A stretch of 64,000 nucleotides of DNA from positions 2,015 to 66,014 of the forward strand of contig JACVRA010000057.1 of the NCBI GenBank assembly GCA_019828545.1, in the 5' to 3' direction. The notes under the pieces were generated by a model. It did not search any database, was not told the origin of the DNA, and saw only the letters and a program-made list of their open reading frames with translations. The stretch comes from Paracamarosporium sp. OC-R06-R3 (lineage: Eukaryota > Ascomycota > Dothideomycetes > Pleosporales > Didymosphaeriaceae). Position numbers and translations under genes: made by a program. This document shows, in pieces, positions 54,788-64,000 of this stretch. The stretch's first letter is position 1. Every line of letters begins with the position of its first letter.

Positions 54788-56816
54788 TTATGGCCTATTT
54801 AGCGAATGTCTTCCCTGTCTCGCAAGCATATTGATATCCCAAAATCCCTCCGAAAGGCCCCTTTTCATCTCCCCTTCCTCTGACCATTGCCACTCCTCCT
54901 TCCACGTCGGCCCTTCCGCATCAGCGATATAGCCTTCCTCGCACCGATCGAACTCGATCTTTGGAAGCCTAGAGAAGTAATCGTCGTACTTCTCGTCCAT
55001 TGCATCGGCCAGCGTGTAGATGTCCGTACTAGGAAGCAGTGCGTTCCAAGGCTCAGTGCAGGCTTTAGCGCCTTTGCAGGTTTTGAGGGTAAGAATAAGG
55101 GCATCGAGGCGGGCGGTTAGAGCGGAGAGTGGGCGATCGAGAAGCGTAGAAGTATTGTTACTAGGAATCGTGGAGTTACTCAAGGCTGGGTAGAGGTTGA
55201 TCATCTGGGATGGATCGGCCTAATGGACGTCAGCATTGATATTTGAAGTTAGACATGAGTAAAAAAACCTGCGTACCTTCATATCATATAATTCATGGCT
55301 ATTTGTACACCAAACTGCGTAGTAGAACCCGTAGTCTTCACCCACGATGCGGATACCCTTGTACGTGCTGTTCACCTCGGTCTCCTTGTTGTACTCTTGT
55401 GGATTGCTCTTGCTCCAGAATTCGATCTGAATGTGCTCTTTTGCGTGATTGCTTTCTTCCAACTCCAAAATCCCACCCTCAGTGAGTGGAATTGGAACAC
55501 CATCGAACTCATCGCGAAGCGGTATGCCTAGAATCTGCCACCAGGTAGGAGCTAGATCGGTGTGCGTTGTTGAGCGAGTAACAACTTTGCCAGCAGGTAC
55601 GCCGGGTCCGCGTACAACAAGCGGAACATTGATGTCTTCTTCAAAGCCGCAACCTTTTCCAGGAGCTAGACGATGTTGTCCAATATGGTAACCATTATCG
55701 CTCGAGTAAAAGATGTATGTGTTGTCAAGGATACCGTTCTGTTCAAGTTTATCAATGACGTCTTTGACAATCTCGTCAACAGACTGTAGCGATCGCAGCC
55801 GCTGTCGATATAGATGATCGTTGTATGAGATGTTCATCGCAGATAGTTGGGGCAACTCAGCGATCCAATCAACACCTGATGGTATATCTGGATTGAAGCT
55901 CGGACTGCGTGGTACGACGGCATCCGGGAACAAGTCTTCATACTTTTCTGATGAAACAGGCGGCGTTATGTCAATACCGATAGGCGGATCACCGCCGATG
56001 TTGATGTCAACAGTATAGTCTGAGTGAGGTGCGATTGGAGCTACTGCGAGAAAGAACGGTGAGGTTGGCTTCTTGATTGCATCGTCGAGGAAGCCGAGGG
56101 CTTTTTCGCGAACCAGATCAGTGCTGTACTCGTTCTGATGACGCACTGGAGGCGCTTTGTTTCGCTGAAAGATCGGATTCATGTAGTTGTACGTGTTCGG
56201 ATCTAGTAGAAAGTCCTAAAAACTTAGCGAATGGAAAATCCTGGCCATGACCTGATGAAAGGAATACAAATCGTTTCTGACAGAAGCCTAGGAAGGGACT
56301 CACCGAACCTGTGAACCCTTTCGGGAACGGCTTGAAATAGTTGATAATGTTCTGAGCGTTCATAAGCTTGCCGGTGTAATACGTTTGGTACCCTTCTTCC
56401 TGTAGCCACAAAGGAACCCAATTATCATTATGACCCTCTTCGACAAATTTAGGATAACCGCCTGATCAATGATTAGAGTTCAAGCAACCAAGGAGAAAAA
56501 AAAGAAGGCATAGTAATATACCATAGGGAGTCTCGACGTTCGTCACATTTGTGTTGTGCGCGGCCTTGCCGGTCCACAAGCTAACGCGAGAGGGACAGCA
56601 CCACGCGACCGTACAGTAGTGACTCTTGAAGTGAGTACCTTGGTTCACGAGTAACTCCTGTACGTGCGGCATGTAATCGAGACTACCAAGTTTCGCATCT
56701 TGGTCGTCTGCAAGGATGAAAACAACGTTTGGACGCCTTTGTGCCTCAGCGAGGCCAGGCAAGACATTACAAAGCACCGATAAGAAAAGTGACGGTAGAA
56801 AAACGCTGTGAAGCAT
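54788..56816 (-). CDS. Secreted arylsulfatase
   Basis: Four exons on the minus strand, 56816-56522, 56461-56304, 56215-55277 and 55219-54788, give 607 residues. MLHSVFLPSLFLSVLCNVLP with GLAEA is a signal peptide. This ATG was preferred over one 51 bp upstream because a TATA-like box at 56874-56883 would place transcription start just before it. RRPNVVFILADDQDAKLGSL supplies the two metal Asp residues. CCPSRVSLWTG carries the formylglycine site at Cys73 within CxPSR. Further conserved blocks are GYQTYYTGKLMN, IFYSSDNGYHIGQHRL and NVPLVVRGPG. It is a type-I sulfatase hydrolysing aryl or similar sulfate esters outside the cell or in the periplasm; activation requires formylglycine generation. 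Eukaryotic fungi usually express such genes under sulfur limitation. Convergent with the MFS gene. Confidence 0.9.
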
Positions 56817-57479
56817 GGTGAGAGGAGCAATTGTGCCAATTAACCATATCGAAAGTTTCTGCAGCACTGAGAGTATTTAAATATGCAGCTCTCCGTCGGG
56901 AGCCCTTAGATGAGCTCGCGGGATGCACCGCATTGGTGAAGTAAGCGTGCCGTGACCCTTTCGGGCACAGCCATCGTATGCACCTTCGCGGAGTTGAAGC
57001 CCTGTGATTGTACAGGAAAAAGCTCAAGATGTAATGTCAACTGTGCGCCAACCTCGTGGAACGGACCTAATCGGGATAAAGATCGCCACTAGTCGTTGTA
57101 CGATGGGAGCAGTTGTGGGGCCTGTTCCTGCGACATCTCGTAGATTGCACCGCATTGGAGGCCTTGCCTAAATACCAAGACTTATACTTCCTCACTAACT
57201 GCTCGGAGATGGAGGTACGCAGAAACTACATGCGGCTGACGGTGTTCCAAGATGTTACCGTCAATTGCACCTCGAACTAGTCCGCATTAGCATCTAGCGC
57301 TCGTATGAACCCTGTTGAAATCTGACGAGTATGTATTTCGTCCTTCTATAGAAATTGCTTTATTTGTTTAAAACAGAGGACCAGTCGTTTTTCTTCGCCC
57401 ATTCGTTCCATGTTGTAAGAGGACAATCGATGCCAGCCTATCTCGAGTCAGTCAATCGACTCTTCAATCTCGTTTCCCA
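56817..57479. promoter_or_regulatory. Sulfatase upstream region and NmrA-like 3' flank
   Basis: The region lies upstream of the sulfatase start and downstream of the NmrA-like stop (57480). It contains the TATA-like box at 56874-56883. A frame at 56767-57027 overlaps this promoter and is not considered coding. Confidence 0.5.
56874..56883 (-). promoter_or_regulatory. TATA-like box of the sulfatase gene
   Basis: The palindromic tatttaaata lies 58 bp upstream of the chosen sulfatase ATG. A start of transcription about 30 bp further on would give a short leader. Confidence 0.45.
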
Positions 57480-58477
57480 TTAGTTGCTTACTTTCTTGAT
57501 ATCGTCCGCCGTCAATAATTCCATACCGCCATCATAGCCTGGGTCAGATGCATACGAAAACATATAGGCAACCTCGATACCAGTATCACGGTCCGCTGTG
57601 TCTTCGATCATTTCTTCTGGTGTCACTTGCTTATAACTAGCTTTGGCACCGGTAACCTTGGTCCATGTATCGAGAAATTGAGGCCATGTGCAAATAGTTC
57701 CTGCTGCCATATATGCCTTACCAGGAGGCATCTGCGACACAGCATAGGTAAACTCGCCCATATCTCCAACCGGATCAAAATGAGGCAGAGGCTTGTCTGG
57801 TGAGGTGGTAAACGCCATGGTGAATGTTCCGTCAGGATTCTAGGTCACCGTTAGAGGAGGACAGTTAATGAAACTAAGAATGTGGCTACCTTTTTGAAAT
57901 ATGAGTTTGGCAGGATGTTGTAGCTCGTGTAAAAGCAGCCCGTATGGATGCACGACATCTTGGCCGCTAATGCAGGGTATTTCTTGTCCAAATACGCAGG
58001 AAAGATGTCGGCTTTTGCATCGAAGTGGTACAATTCTTGGAAATTTCCGCCACTGCATTTGTCCGCATGGCTGAGCGTAGAAGCGAAGAATCCATTCTCG
58101 TCAAGAGTCTCCACTGTTGTAGCTGCAGCATCTGCGATATTTTTCCCCTGGAGAAATTCAATATCATAAGCATATTCGCGACACGACATGTCCATCTCTT
58201 GCGCCTCTGCGCGGCAATCCGGACGGAGAAAAGGCTCCCAGTAATTTGTTACACTGAAGATTGCGTTCGCACCGCGGAAGGCTTCCTTCAACGATTGGAC
58301 ATCGTCAAGCTCCACCTGCAGTACCTCCACGCCTATCGATGCCAGTGCGGTGGCAGCGGGGGATGCGACATTGCGGGTAAGGCCACGGACGTGATAACCC
58401 GCGGCGAGGAAGCGGCGAGCGACGGAACCGCCCTGGTTGCCTGTCGCGCCAACAACAGCAATGGTCTTTTTAGACAT
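57480..58477 (-). CDS. NmrA-like NAD(P)-binding protein
   Basis: Two exons on the minus strand, 58477-57890 and 57839-57480, with a 50-bp intron, give 315 residues. The dinucleotide-binding motif is GATGNQGG at about residues 10-17, following KKTIAVV. RGLTRN, ELDDVQSLKEAFRGANAIFS and TNYWEP match the atypical SDR/NmrA family, which includes the nitrogen repressor NmrA, HSCARG and isoflavone-reductase-like enzymes. NmrA proteins lack the SDR catalytic YxxxK and often sense NAD(P)/NAD(P)H and regulate rather than catalyse. Here YAYDIEFLQGKN in place of a strict YxxxK supports that. The C-terminal segment DPVGDMGEFTYAVSQMPPGK is typical of the family. Cytosolic or nuclear, specific target unknown. 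Confidence 0.85.
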
Positions 58478-59097
58478 CGAGGTAAAAATTGGGATGGTAA
58501 TTTGAACGTGAGATCAACAAGCTCGAGCTTAAGTTTTGCTTTGAGGGTTCAGTGTTTGCTTCGAAATCGAAGCTCGACCGCTACGCTACATTCAGAACTA
58601 GCGCTTCTACTAGCGTTGTGCGAACGCATGGGAGCCCTGTGCTGCGAAGCTTTGCCGACTACAGTTGTGTTACCTCAGGTCTGTTTCACATCGCTCCAAG
58701 AAGATACTGCAATTTGACAAAGCTTCATCATAATGTTCGTATTCTCTTCAGACTTATGCGTCCTTACATTCTGCCTACAGCAAGTATCTGAATGTCGCAT
58801 CGCTTCTACCAACTGCGATCCGGAGAGTGGAAGAGCCATACAAACACGTAGATGAAATGGAAGAAAAGACATGCTAACCTGGCATCTTGCAAATGCATCT
58901 CAATTGAGAAGAAAGAAGAAGCCATGACAACAAAAAGCAAAAGGAACCCAGTGTTGCCGCGGAGAATACTCAAACCCTTTCGGCCCCTCAATATACGTCC
59001 CAAGAGCTACAAGCACTACACAGAAGGAATGATATACTCTTGTGAAACTTCAGAGTCGTGCTGTAAGTCCAGCTAGCTATGTCTGCGAGCTTGTCCT
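58478..59097. promoter_or_regulatory. NmrA-like upstream region
   Basis: About 620 bp upstream of the NmrA-like start and downstream of the Gln-rich gene's stop at 59098. No gene is seen. Confidence 0.5.
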
Positions 59098-60843
59098 TCA
59101 TCGTGGTCTCGTCGGCGCACTTTTTGGTAGTACCGTGGTGCTGTCGGCAGCGTCCGCGTTCGATTTTTGAATCTTGTTCGTCGTTGACTCGCGCGTGGTG
59201 TGACATGCATCGACACGCTGCCTGGTACTATTGGTGGGCTGGTTGAGGGAGCTTGTACCCAACTTCTGGAGTGCCCGCTCGGCGCGCTTGGCCAATAACT
59301 GCTGCCGCAGATCTTGTAGCTTCTGCTTGTGTTCTTCCTCAGTGAGGGGATTGACTTCTCTAGTGACTTGGGACACGTTCTTGTGGCCGGCTGACGTCGG
59401 TGACGAATCGGTACGTTCGCCGTCTACGTTTAGGGATTGCTCGAGAGAGTTTGCTTTCGCACTCGGGGCGACCTGCAAGCCGGAAATTCCGACTGGCTGG
59501 GAGACTGCGATGCTCTGTTCCTTGGTTGCATTCATGGACATTCTTTGAGGGCTTACGATTGAACCTGGCATTACTTTAGCAGTGGATGGCTCGAGGGACT
59601 TCAGGATCGGATTGTTCCCGGAGGACGTGACATCGCTCCGATTTCCGGGCTTGCTATCATTCTCAGATGGCAAAGTTGGAGGTACATCGAAGAAGATGCC
59701 CCTCTTTTGCTGGGTGTTGGCCAGGGCGTATTTGCCGTATAGGTATCCGCATTCCTTGAGATAATCGTCGCGGGTCTTCGTCATTTGTAGGTCGAGGGAG
59801 CCGTTGTCGCACTCTTTGGCCTGCCTGAACATGGCCTCGCCGAGTTCCTGAGGGCTGGGCTTTTTCTCCGGTAAACCGAGGACGTGCTTCATTTCAACAG
59901 CAGAAAGTGGACCGGGACGCTCCTTTGCTGTATATACTAGAGGGAATTGGACTACCTTCTTGATATCTTTGGAATACATGCAACCCCAAAGGCCGGCAGG
60001 CTCGTTCGATGTGTGGAAGGTATTGTATACGTCCACCTCGGTACGTACAGCCAGAGGAAGTCCGTCGAAGATTTCGGTGACGTAGCGCTTCTCAGCCGCA
60101 TCAAAAAGTGTCTTGGCCCATGTCGGAGTCTTGCCAATGAATCGCAACTTTCGCTCTAATGCAATACCGCGGATTTTCAGATAATCCGGTACAGTCATCA
60201 AGCCGTACTCAGAGGCAGCAACATAGATTTTGTTATCGCTGAGATCAAGGTACAGATCCACATCGCTGATGGTGAGAAGTCGGCCATGGCCTTCTTTCGC
60301 TTCTGGAAGGCCGAATAATTGGCGCGTTATACCGGTCTTGAAGAGTGCGATTGCGCCGTAGTAGTTCGTCCACGCGATTGAGTCCCACCGTTTGGTCTGT
60401 AGAGCGGGACTGGAGCTATGGCAGATATCGCTCGACCATAGAACTGGTATTGTGAGGTCATTGTATGGCGCAAATGATCCTGGCTTGCGATTCGAAGGCC
60501 GTTGAGTGGGCTTTTGCGCCATTTCGTGATGAGTGAAGGACTCTTTCTGTACGAATGGAGGTGCATCAATTCCCTGATCTTGGGGGGTCTGTACAGACTG
60601 CTGTTGCCGCATAGTCTCGAAAGCCTGCTGCCAAGATTGAAGAAATTGATGATGTTCTAGCTGAATAAGCTGTTCCTGAATTTGCTGTTGGGTGTGTGGT
60701 TGATGAACAAACGCTCTACCGCTGCGCTTACTCTGCTGTTTCCCAGCCTGGTTCTGTTGAAATCCGTTCAATGGCTCCTGACGAATTCTTTTAACCCCCT
60801 CTCTGTTCATCTCATGCTGCGCTTTGCGCTTGTGGTATACCAT
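59098..60843 (-). CDS. Gln-rich orphan protein
   Basis: Single-exon gene of 581 residues with no family I recognise. The first 120 residues are rich in Gln, His and Lys/Arg (QQNQAGKQQSKRSGRAFVHQ, QQQIQEQLIQLEHHQFLQ, which looks helical or coiled-coil) and include a possible nuclear signal (KRIR). A middle folded-looking domain spans about residues 125-330: PYNDLTIPVLWSSDICHSSS, WTNYYGAIALFKTGITRQLF, ISDVDLYLDLSDNKIYVAAS and VDVYNTFHTSNEPAGLWGCM. The C-terminal third is Ser/Thr-rich and ends in a charged helix (EEEHKQKLQDLRQQLLAKRA). There are no signal peptide or membrane segments. It may be a lineage-specific nuclear protein. Codon use and the long uninterrupted frame support it being real. 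Confidence 0.6.
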   Translation of the reverse strand: MVYHKRKAQHEMNREGVKRIRQEPLNGFQQNQAGKQQSKRSGRAFVHQPHTQQQIQEQLIQLEHHQFLQSWQQAFETMRQQQSVQTPQDQGIDAPPFVQKESFTHHEMAQKPTQRPSNRKPGSFAPYNDLTIPVLWSSDICHSSSPALQTKRWDSIAWTNYYGAIALFKTGITRQLFGLPEAKEGHGRLLTISDVDLYLDLSDNKIYVAASEYGLMTVPDYLKIRGIALERKLRFIGKTPTWAKTLFDAAEKRYVTEIFDGLPLAVRTEVDVYNTFHTSNEPAGLWGCMYSKDIKKVVQFPLVYTAKERPGPLSAVEMKHVLGLPEKKPSPQELGEAMFRQAKECDNGSLDLQMTKTRDDYLKECGYLYGKYALANTQQKRGIFFDVPPTLPSENDSKPGNRSDVTSSGNNPILKSLEPSTAKVMPGSIVSPQRMSMNATKEQSIAVSQPVGISGLQVAPSAKANSLEQSLNVDGERTDSSPTSAGHKNVSQVTREVNPLTEEEHKQKLQDLRQQLLAKRAERALQKLGTSSLNQPTNSTRQRVDACHTTRESTTNKIQKSNADAADSTTVLPKSAPTRPR

Positions 60844-61355
60844 ACTGGCGATGGTGGCTGAGCGTGGTATGGATTGGTGTTCAAACCAGGAACAGAGAAC
60901 GGGTGTGATAAATCAGGTTAAAGAATTGAGAGCCAGTAGAAAAGCGAGAGCGCAGGTGGAGAAGCGGAGTTTGTAGGTGGCTAGCTCGCGCTTCACCTGC
61001 GACCGTGCGTTTTCACCAACCACTTATTGTTCATGGCTGACAGTAATCACTTTCACCGTGCGCTTATTGTCGATAATGAAACAATAGCAGTGACTGCTGC
61101 TTCTTTACTGGAAGACCGTCGCACCACGTAGCGAATTATAGCTTACTACAACATGTCTAGTTTTTGTCTCTTCTAAGACCGGTGTCGTAGAGTAAATCAG
61201 TCTTGTATAGAAGGTCCTTGCATGGCGTATAATGCTTGCAATGTACCACTCGTCAGGGTTATAAGACCTTCAACTTCGTTCTGCTTCAACACTAACCAAC
61301 CACACTCGATCGTGTTATTGAGACTAAGAGCTACTTCCCGTCACCGCGCTCTTCA
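60844..61355. promoter_or_regulatory. Divergent upstream region
   Basis: About 510 bp between the Gln-rich gene (-) and the BTB-like gene (+). No element stands out beyond ordinary AT/GC variation. Confidence 0.5.
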
Positions 61356-62195
61356 ATGGAAACTCTCACTAACCTCGTCACAACAAATCTAGGGATTCGG
61401 GAGCAGTTGCTCGAAGGTCCGACTATCACACTTCTTGTGGGATATGGCGGTACGCCAATCCATCATTCTCATCAACTTTTGGCCGCAAGTGACATCGTCG
61501 CCCACGATCGGTACCGCCAGCTTTGCGAACATGCCAATGTCACAGGACATGCTTTCTCTTCGGTCCGTATCGAGATCCCAGTACGCGCATTAGAAGCTGC
61601 ATCTCCCCTGTTCGAGGGATATGAGCCCGAAATGAACCGCATGCGTGCAATTGGGCAGAACACGTTATATGTAAACATCAACTTAGGTCCGATACTTCCG
61701 GGATATCTAATGGAAGTCATTGACTGGTACTGCTATGTACTTCGCGCCAAATTTTAGAAAGACTTCCTGCCCACCGAACCATCTATACAAAACCACGACA
61801 AGTTCTATTGGATTTACATCTACGTCACTATGCGAAGGATTGGAATGGACAACTTTGCGGACTCGCTTGGTGGGCCGTTGGTCGTAACCTTGGTAGAGCA
61901 ACATAAACTGGTGGATGAGGCCTGGACGCTTGATTTGCTCCTCGAACAATTACCTGTCGATGATCCTCTGTTCGAATTTATAGCCCGGCGCTATATACAC
62001 CTTGAGAAAACTAAGCAGTCTCCGCTCTTCTACGAGCAATGGGTCGCAATATTCCAACGCTACCTGCATTTCGGTGTGACCATAAAGAAATTCCAAGACT
62101 TTCCAGATGAAGTCGGCCAGGCCATAAAGGAGGCCGGAGTACAGCTGAAGCAGCTCAACATTGGAGATGACCTTTGTGAGCACATGGAGCTTTGA
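61356..62195 (+). CDS. BTB/POZ-like protein interrupted by an in-frame TAG
   Basis: Translation from 61356 reads METLTNLVTTNLGIREQLLE and VGYGGTPIHHSHQLLAAS, the pattern of a BTB fold (H-x-x-LL-AAS). VNINLGPILPGYLMEVIDWY would be the central strand and helix. A TAG at 61755-61757 stops this frame at 133 codons. The same frame then continues without break (KDFLPTEPSIQNHDKFYWIY, then IYVTMRRIGMDNFADSLGGP) to 62195, where relatives continue with a helical region. A 66-nt intron (61737-61802, GT..AAG, no obvious branch site) would remove the stop and keep phase. Otherwise the gene is broken. BTB proteins usually act as adaptors or dimerise; no partner domain (kelch, BACK, zinc finger) is visible. 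The family call is from pattern. Confidence 0.5.
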
Positions 62196-62840
62196 TTTGT
62201 AGGATTGTCACGCGTGCGGCGGCCGTTTGCGTCCTCGGCCCTGTTGGTGAGCAGGACAATACGGTACTAAAGTATCTTGACTTTGCAGATTGTAGGCTAG
62301 CGGGATCAATGAGGACCTCACACGCTCCTCTTGTTTTCTATACAGAATAGTTCGTTCTAGTCCACGAAATTCCGCATCGGATTTTCATTTCCACCTTGCA
62401 ATGTTTTGTGCTTCCTTTAGTGGTTAGAGAAATAGAATTGAACCGAGTAAATTGATATGAACTGCTTTTGATCATTCGTTCATCGTACAACATGTCAACA
62501 CCGCCATTAGGAAGACCGTTTGCTCGTGGCGTGTAGAGAGCGCACGGTACGTTGTGGCGCCAGCATCGTCATACACAACCAAACGGTCGTCATCGGTGAT
62601 CCTCTAACTCAAAAGCTTGCGATCGTTCCCAGCTTATTCCTAGACTTGTCATTGCACAATGCCCGAGGATTTTTCGCTTTTCCTATCAACGACAACACTG
62701 GCCTGTCCTGTCACCTTGTATACTCGATCTTGCCTCTTGAAATTTTGTGCCAACGCTTCTCCAACCTCTCAAGCCAATACGATAGCGTGACTGGCACGTT
62801 TTTACCTGATCAATCGAACAAAGACCACACTGTCAGTACG
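62196..62840. other. Intergenic, nothing recognised
   Basis: About 640 bp. An open frame continues upstream of 62841 in the same phase to about 62520 but has no start-like context or recognisable content, so it may be leader. Confidence 0.4.
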
Positions 62841-63514
62841 ATGCCAGAACCTCCAAGTACGGATGCACCCGTTGTCGGCACGTACGATCTCGGTGGCGGA
62901 CGTAGGGGGGCTGTATCGGCACCAAGTGAGTTATACGTCGGCACCACGTGGGCTTTTATTGATGACCCTTCCCTGGAGGTGGACAGACAACCAATGAGCC
63001 ACAATCCAGCGGGATTACACAGTAATTCGCCTCTTAGCAGCATGGGATCTGATAGATGGTTGCCACGGAATTTCTGGATGCACTATCGAACTGGTACGTA
63101 CTATTTCTTGAGGTCTGCGCTGGTCGCGTCAAAGACCGACTAACACTTGCAGCCAGGCCACTTGTTGCTGCACCCATGTACGATGGGCCAATTATCGGAG
63201 AGAATTCACCTTGCCGTCACTCCTCTTCTAAAAGTTCTTTGTACTTTCTCAGACTTTCCTACTACAAGCCTTGCTTTCGTAAGTATGCCTCACGCACCAC
63301 CGAACCAACACTCCAGCTAACCGCTTGAGGCACATGGCCATAACTCTAAGTAGGCAATGTTCTCGCAGGACTAGCGACTACACCTTGGCTGGACGTTTGT
63401 GCTCACATAAGCATTTCGGGTTGCGGATGCCGACTTGACTGTAGATGTTGTTCCAAGAGTTCAGCCTTCTCATGCGAAACAGATAATCAATACGATAAAT
63501 GTTTAGTTTCCTGA
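62841..63514 (+). CDS. Tentative spliced gene with Cys-rich tail
   Basis: Three possible exons, 62841-63093, 63153-63278 and 63354-63514, join in phase to 179 residues. The first intron (59 bp) has GTACGT, GACTAAC and TTGCAG and looks real. The second (75 bp) has GTAAGT and AAGTAG. The product starts MPEPPSTDAPVVGTYDLGGG, with PRNFWMHYRT before intron 1. It ends in a segment with eight cysteines within about 45 residues (GCGCRLDCRCC, SCETDNQYDKC). No signal peptide, no family recognised. Both introns having consensus ends argues for a gene, but there is no conservation evidence. Confidence 0.35.
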
Positions 63515-64000
63515 ATTATCATGTGATTGCAGGCCAATCGTGTATGAAACACGCATTTTGTGGACCGTGAGTATTAGTAAGTTTAGGATTACAGAATAAA
63601 CGAACAAGCGGAATGATCATCGCGAATATATCCTGGATTGCTGCTTACGTTGCATATCTAAATCGATCTGCACAGTCACCTAACCATAGCTTTGAACGTT
63701 TATGGACTAGACGCCGGACGCCTAACGCAGAGTCTTACCTACAGCAACACCAAACTTCTTGGCAATCATTCCTGAACGACATCGTCGCACATGATGAAAG
63801 CAACATGCCCTTGTAGATATCCTAATTTGGTAACCGCGCCTGTCTCTAGCTTTTCAGTAGACTGATTTGTATACAAAAAACGTCTATACTATACACAGTA
63901 TTGTGTACATGAGTCGATTTCTGGTGGATGCGCTAGGAAGTCCGATTGAGCTGCTACGATGATGTACACGAGAAGACACGATTGGTGTAGCAATCAGGCA
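63515..64000. other. Right edge, nothing recognised
   Basis: Average to AT-rich composition. A 67-codon frame at 63613-63816 (starting MIIANISWIAAYVAYLNRSA) has a hydrophobic N-terminus but no family; it could be a fragment of a gene continuing outside. Confidence 0.4.

Noticed and set aside
1..64000. CRISPR array, bacterial operon or plasmid features
   Set aside because: Introns, nuclear tRNA intron and eukaryotic protein families show a fungal nuclear genome; no regularly spaced repeats of CRISPR type were seen.

Overview
The window is nuclear DNA of a filamentous ascomycete (Pezizomycotina, most likely a dothideomycete). Most genes have short introns of 47-100 bp with GTRNGT donors, CTRAC-type branch sites and YAG acceptors, and there is a Pal1 protein, a cell-wall-integrity MAP kinase kinase, a fungal Sls1 homologue and a tRNA-Leu with an intron. 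I derived exon boundaries by hand from splice signals, reading-frame phase and family conservation. No search was run, so family names rest on recognised motifs.

Layout. 1-7.5 kb: an AT-rich, probably RIP-degraded left edge, a GPI-anchored wall protein gene, a 4-kb stretch without a recognisable gene and an SDR oxidoreductase. 8-17 kb: a fungal transcription-factor-like gene, the MAPKK (MKK1/2 type) and cytosolic Phe-tRNA synthetase beta (FRS1). 17-21.7 kb: an AT-rich accessory island with two inverted, decayed copies of a protein with an I-PpoI-like His-Me-finger/zinc motif, a possible LINE reverse-transcriptase scrap and a 27-bp tandem repeat. It ends at an intron-containing tRNA-Leu(UAG). 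22-46.8 kb: a dense housekeeping block holding a small secreted Cys-rich protein, Sls1, an NT-C2 protein, tRNA adenosine deaminase TAD1, a RecA-like protein, Pal1, Mediator MED31, a TBC RabGAP, a 25-residue metallothionein, STB3, TOP3 and a DUF1295 membrane reductase. 48-64 kb: a more accessory metabolic stretch with a secreted DUF1593 protein, a 2-oxoglutarate oxygenase divergent from a Dal5-family MFS transporter, a secreted arylsulfatase and an NmrA-like protein. After these come a Gln-rich orphan, a BTB-like gene with an in-frame stop and a tentative Cys-rich gene.

How the genes may work together. The housekeeping genes serve cell-wall signalling, polarity, trafficking, translation, transcription and recombination with no evident common pathway, but several pairs share short divergent promoters (NT-C2/TAD1 231 bp, TOP3/DUF1295 258 bp) or end 38 bp apart tail to tail (TAD1/RecA-like). 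In the accessory stretch, the sulfatase, Dal5-type transporter and 2OG oxygenase could form an organosulfur-scavenging set; this is inference. The most distinctive observations are RNA-level: a metallothionein intron that splits the stop codon, a ladder of five in-phase 3' splice sites in Pal1, and a TAD1 gene that can only be read through with a 22-28-nt intron or a frameshift.
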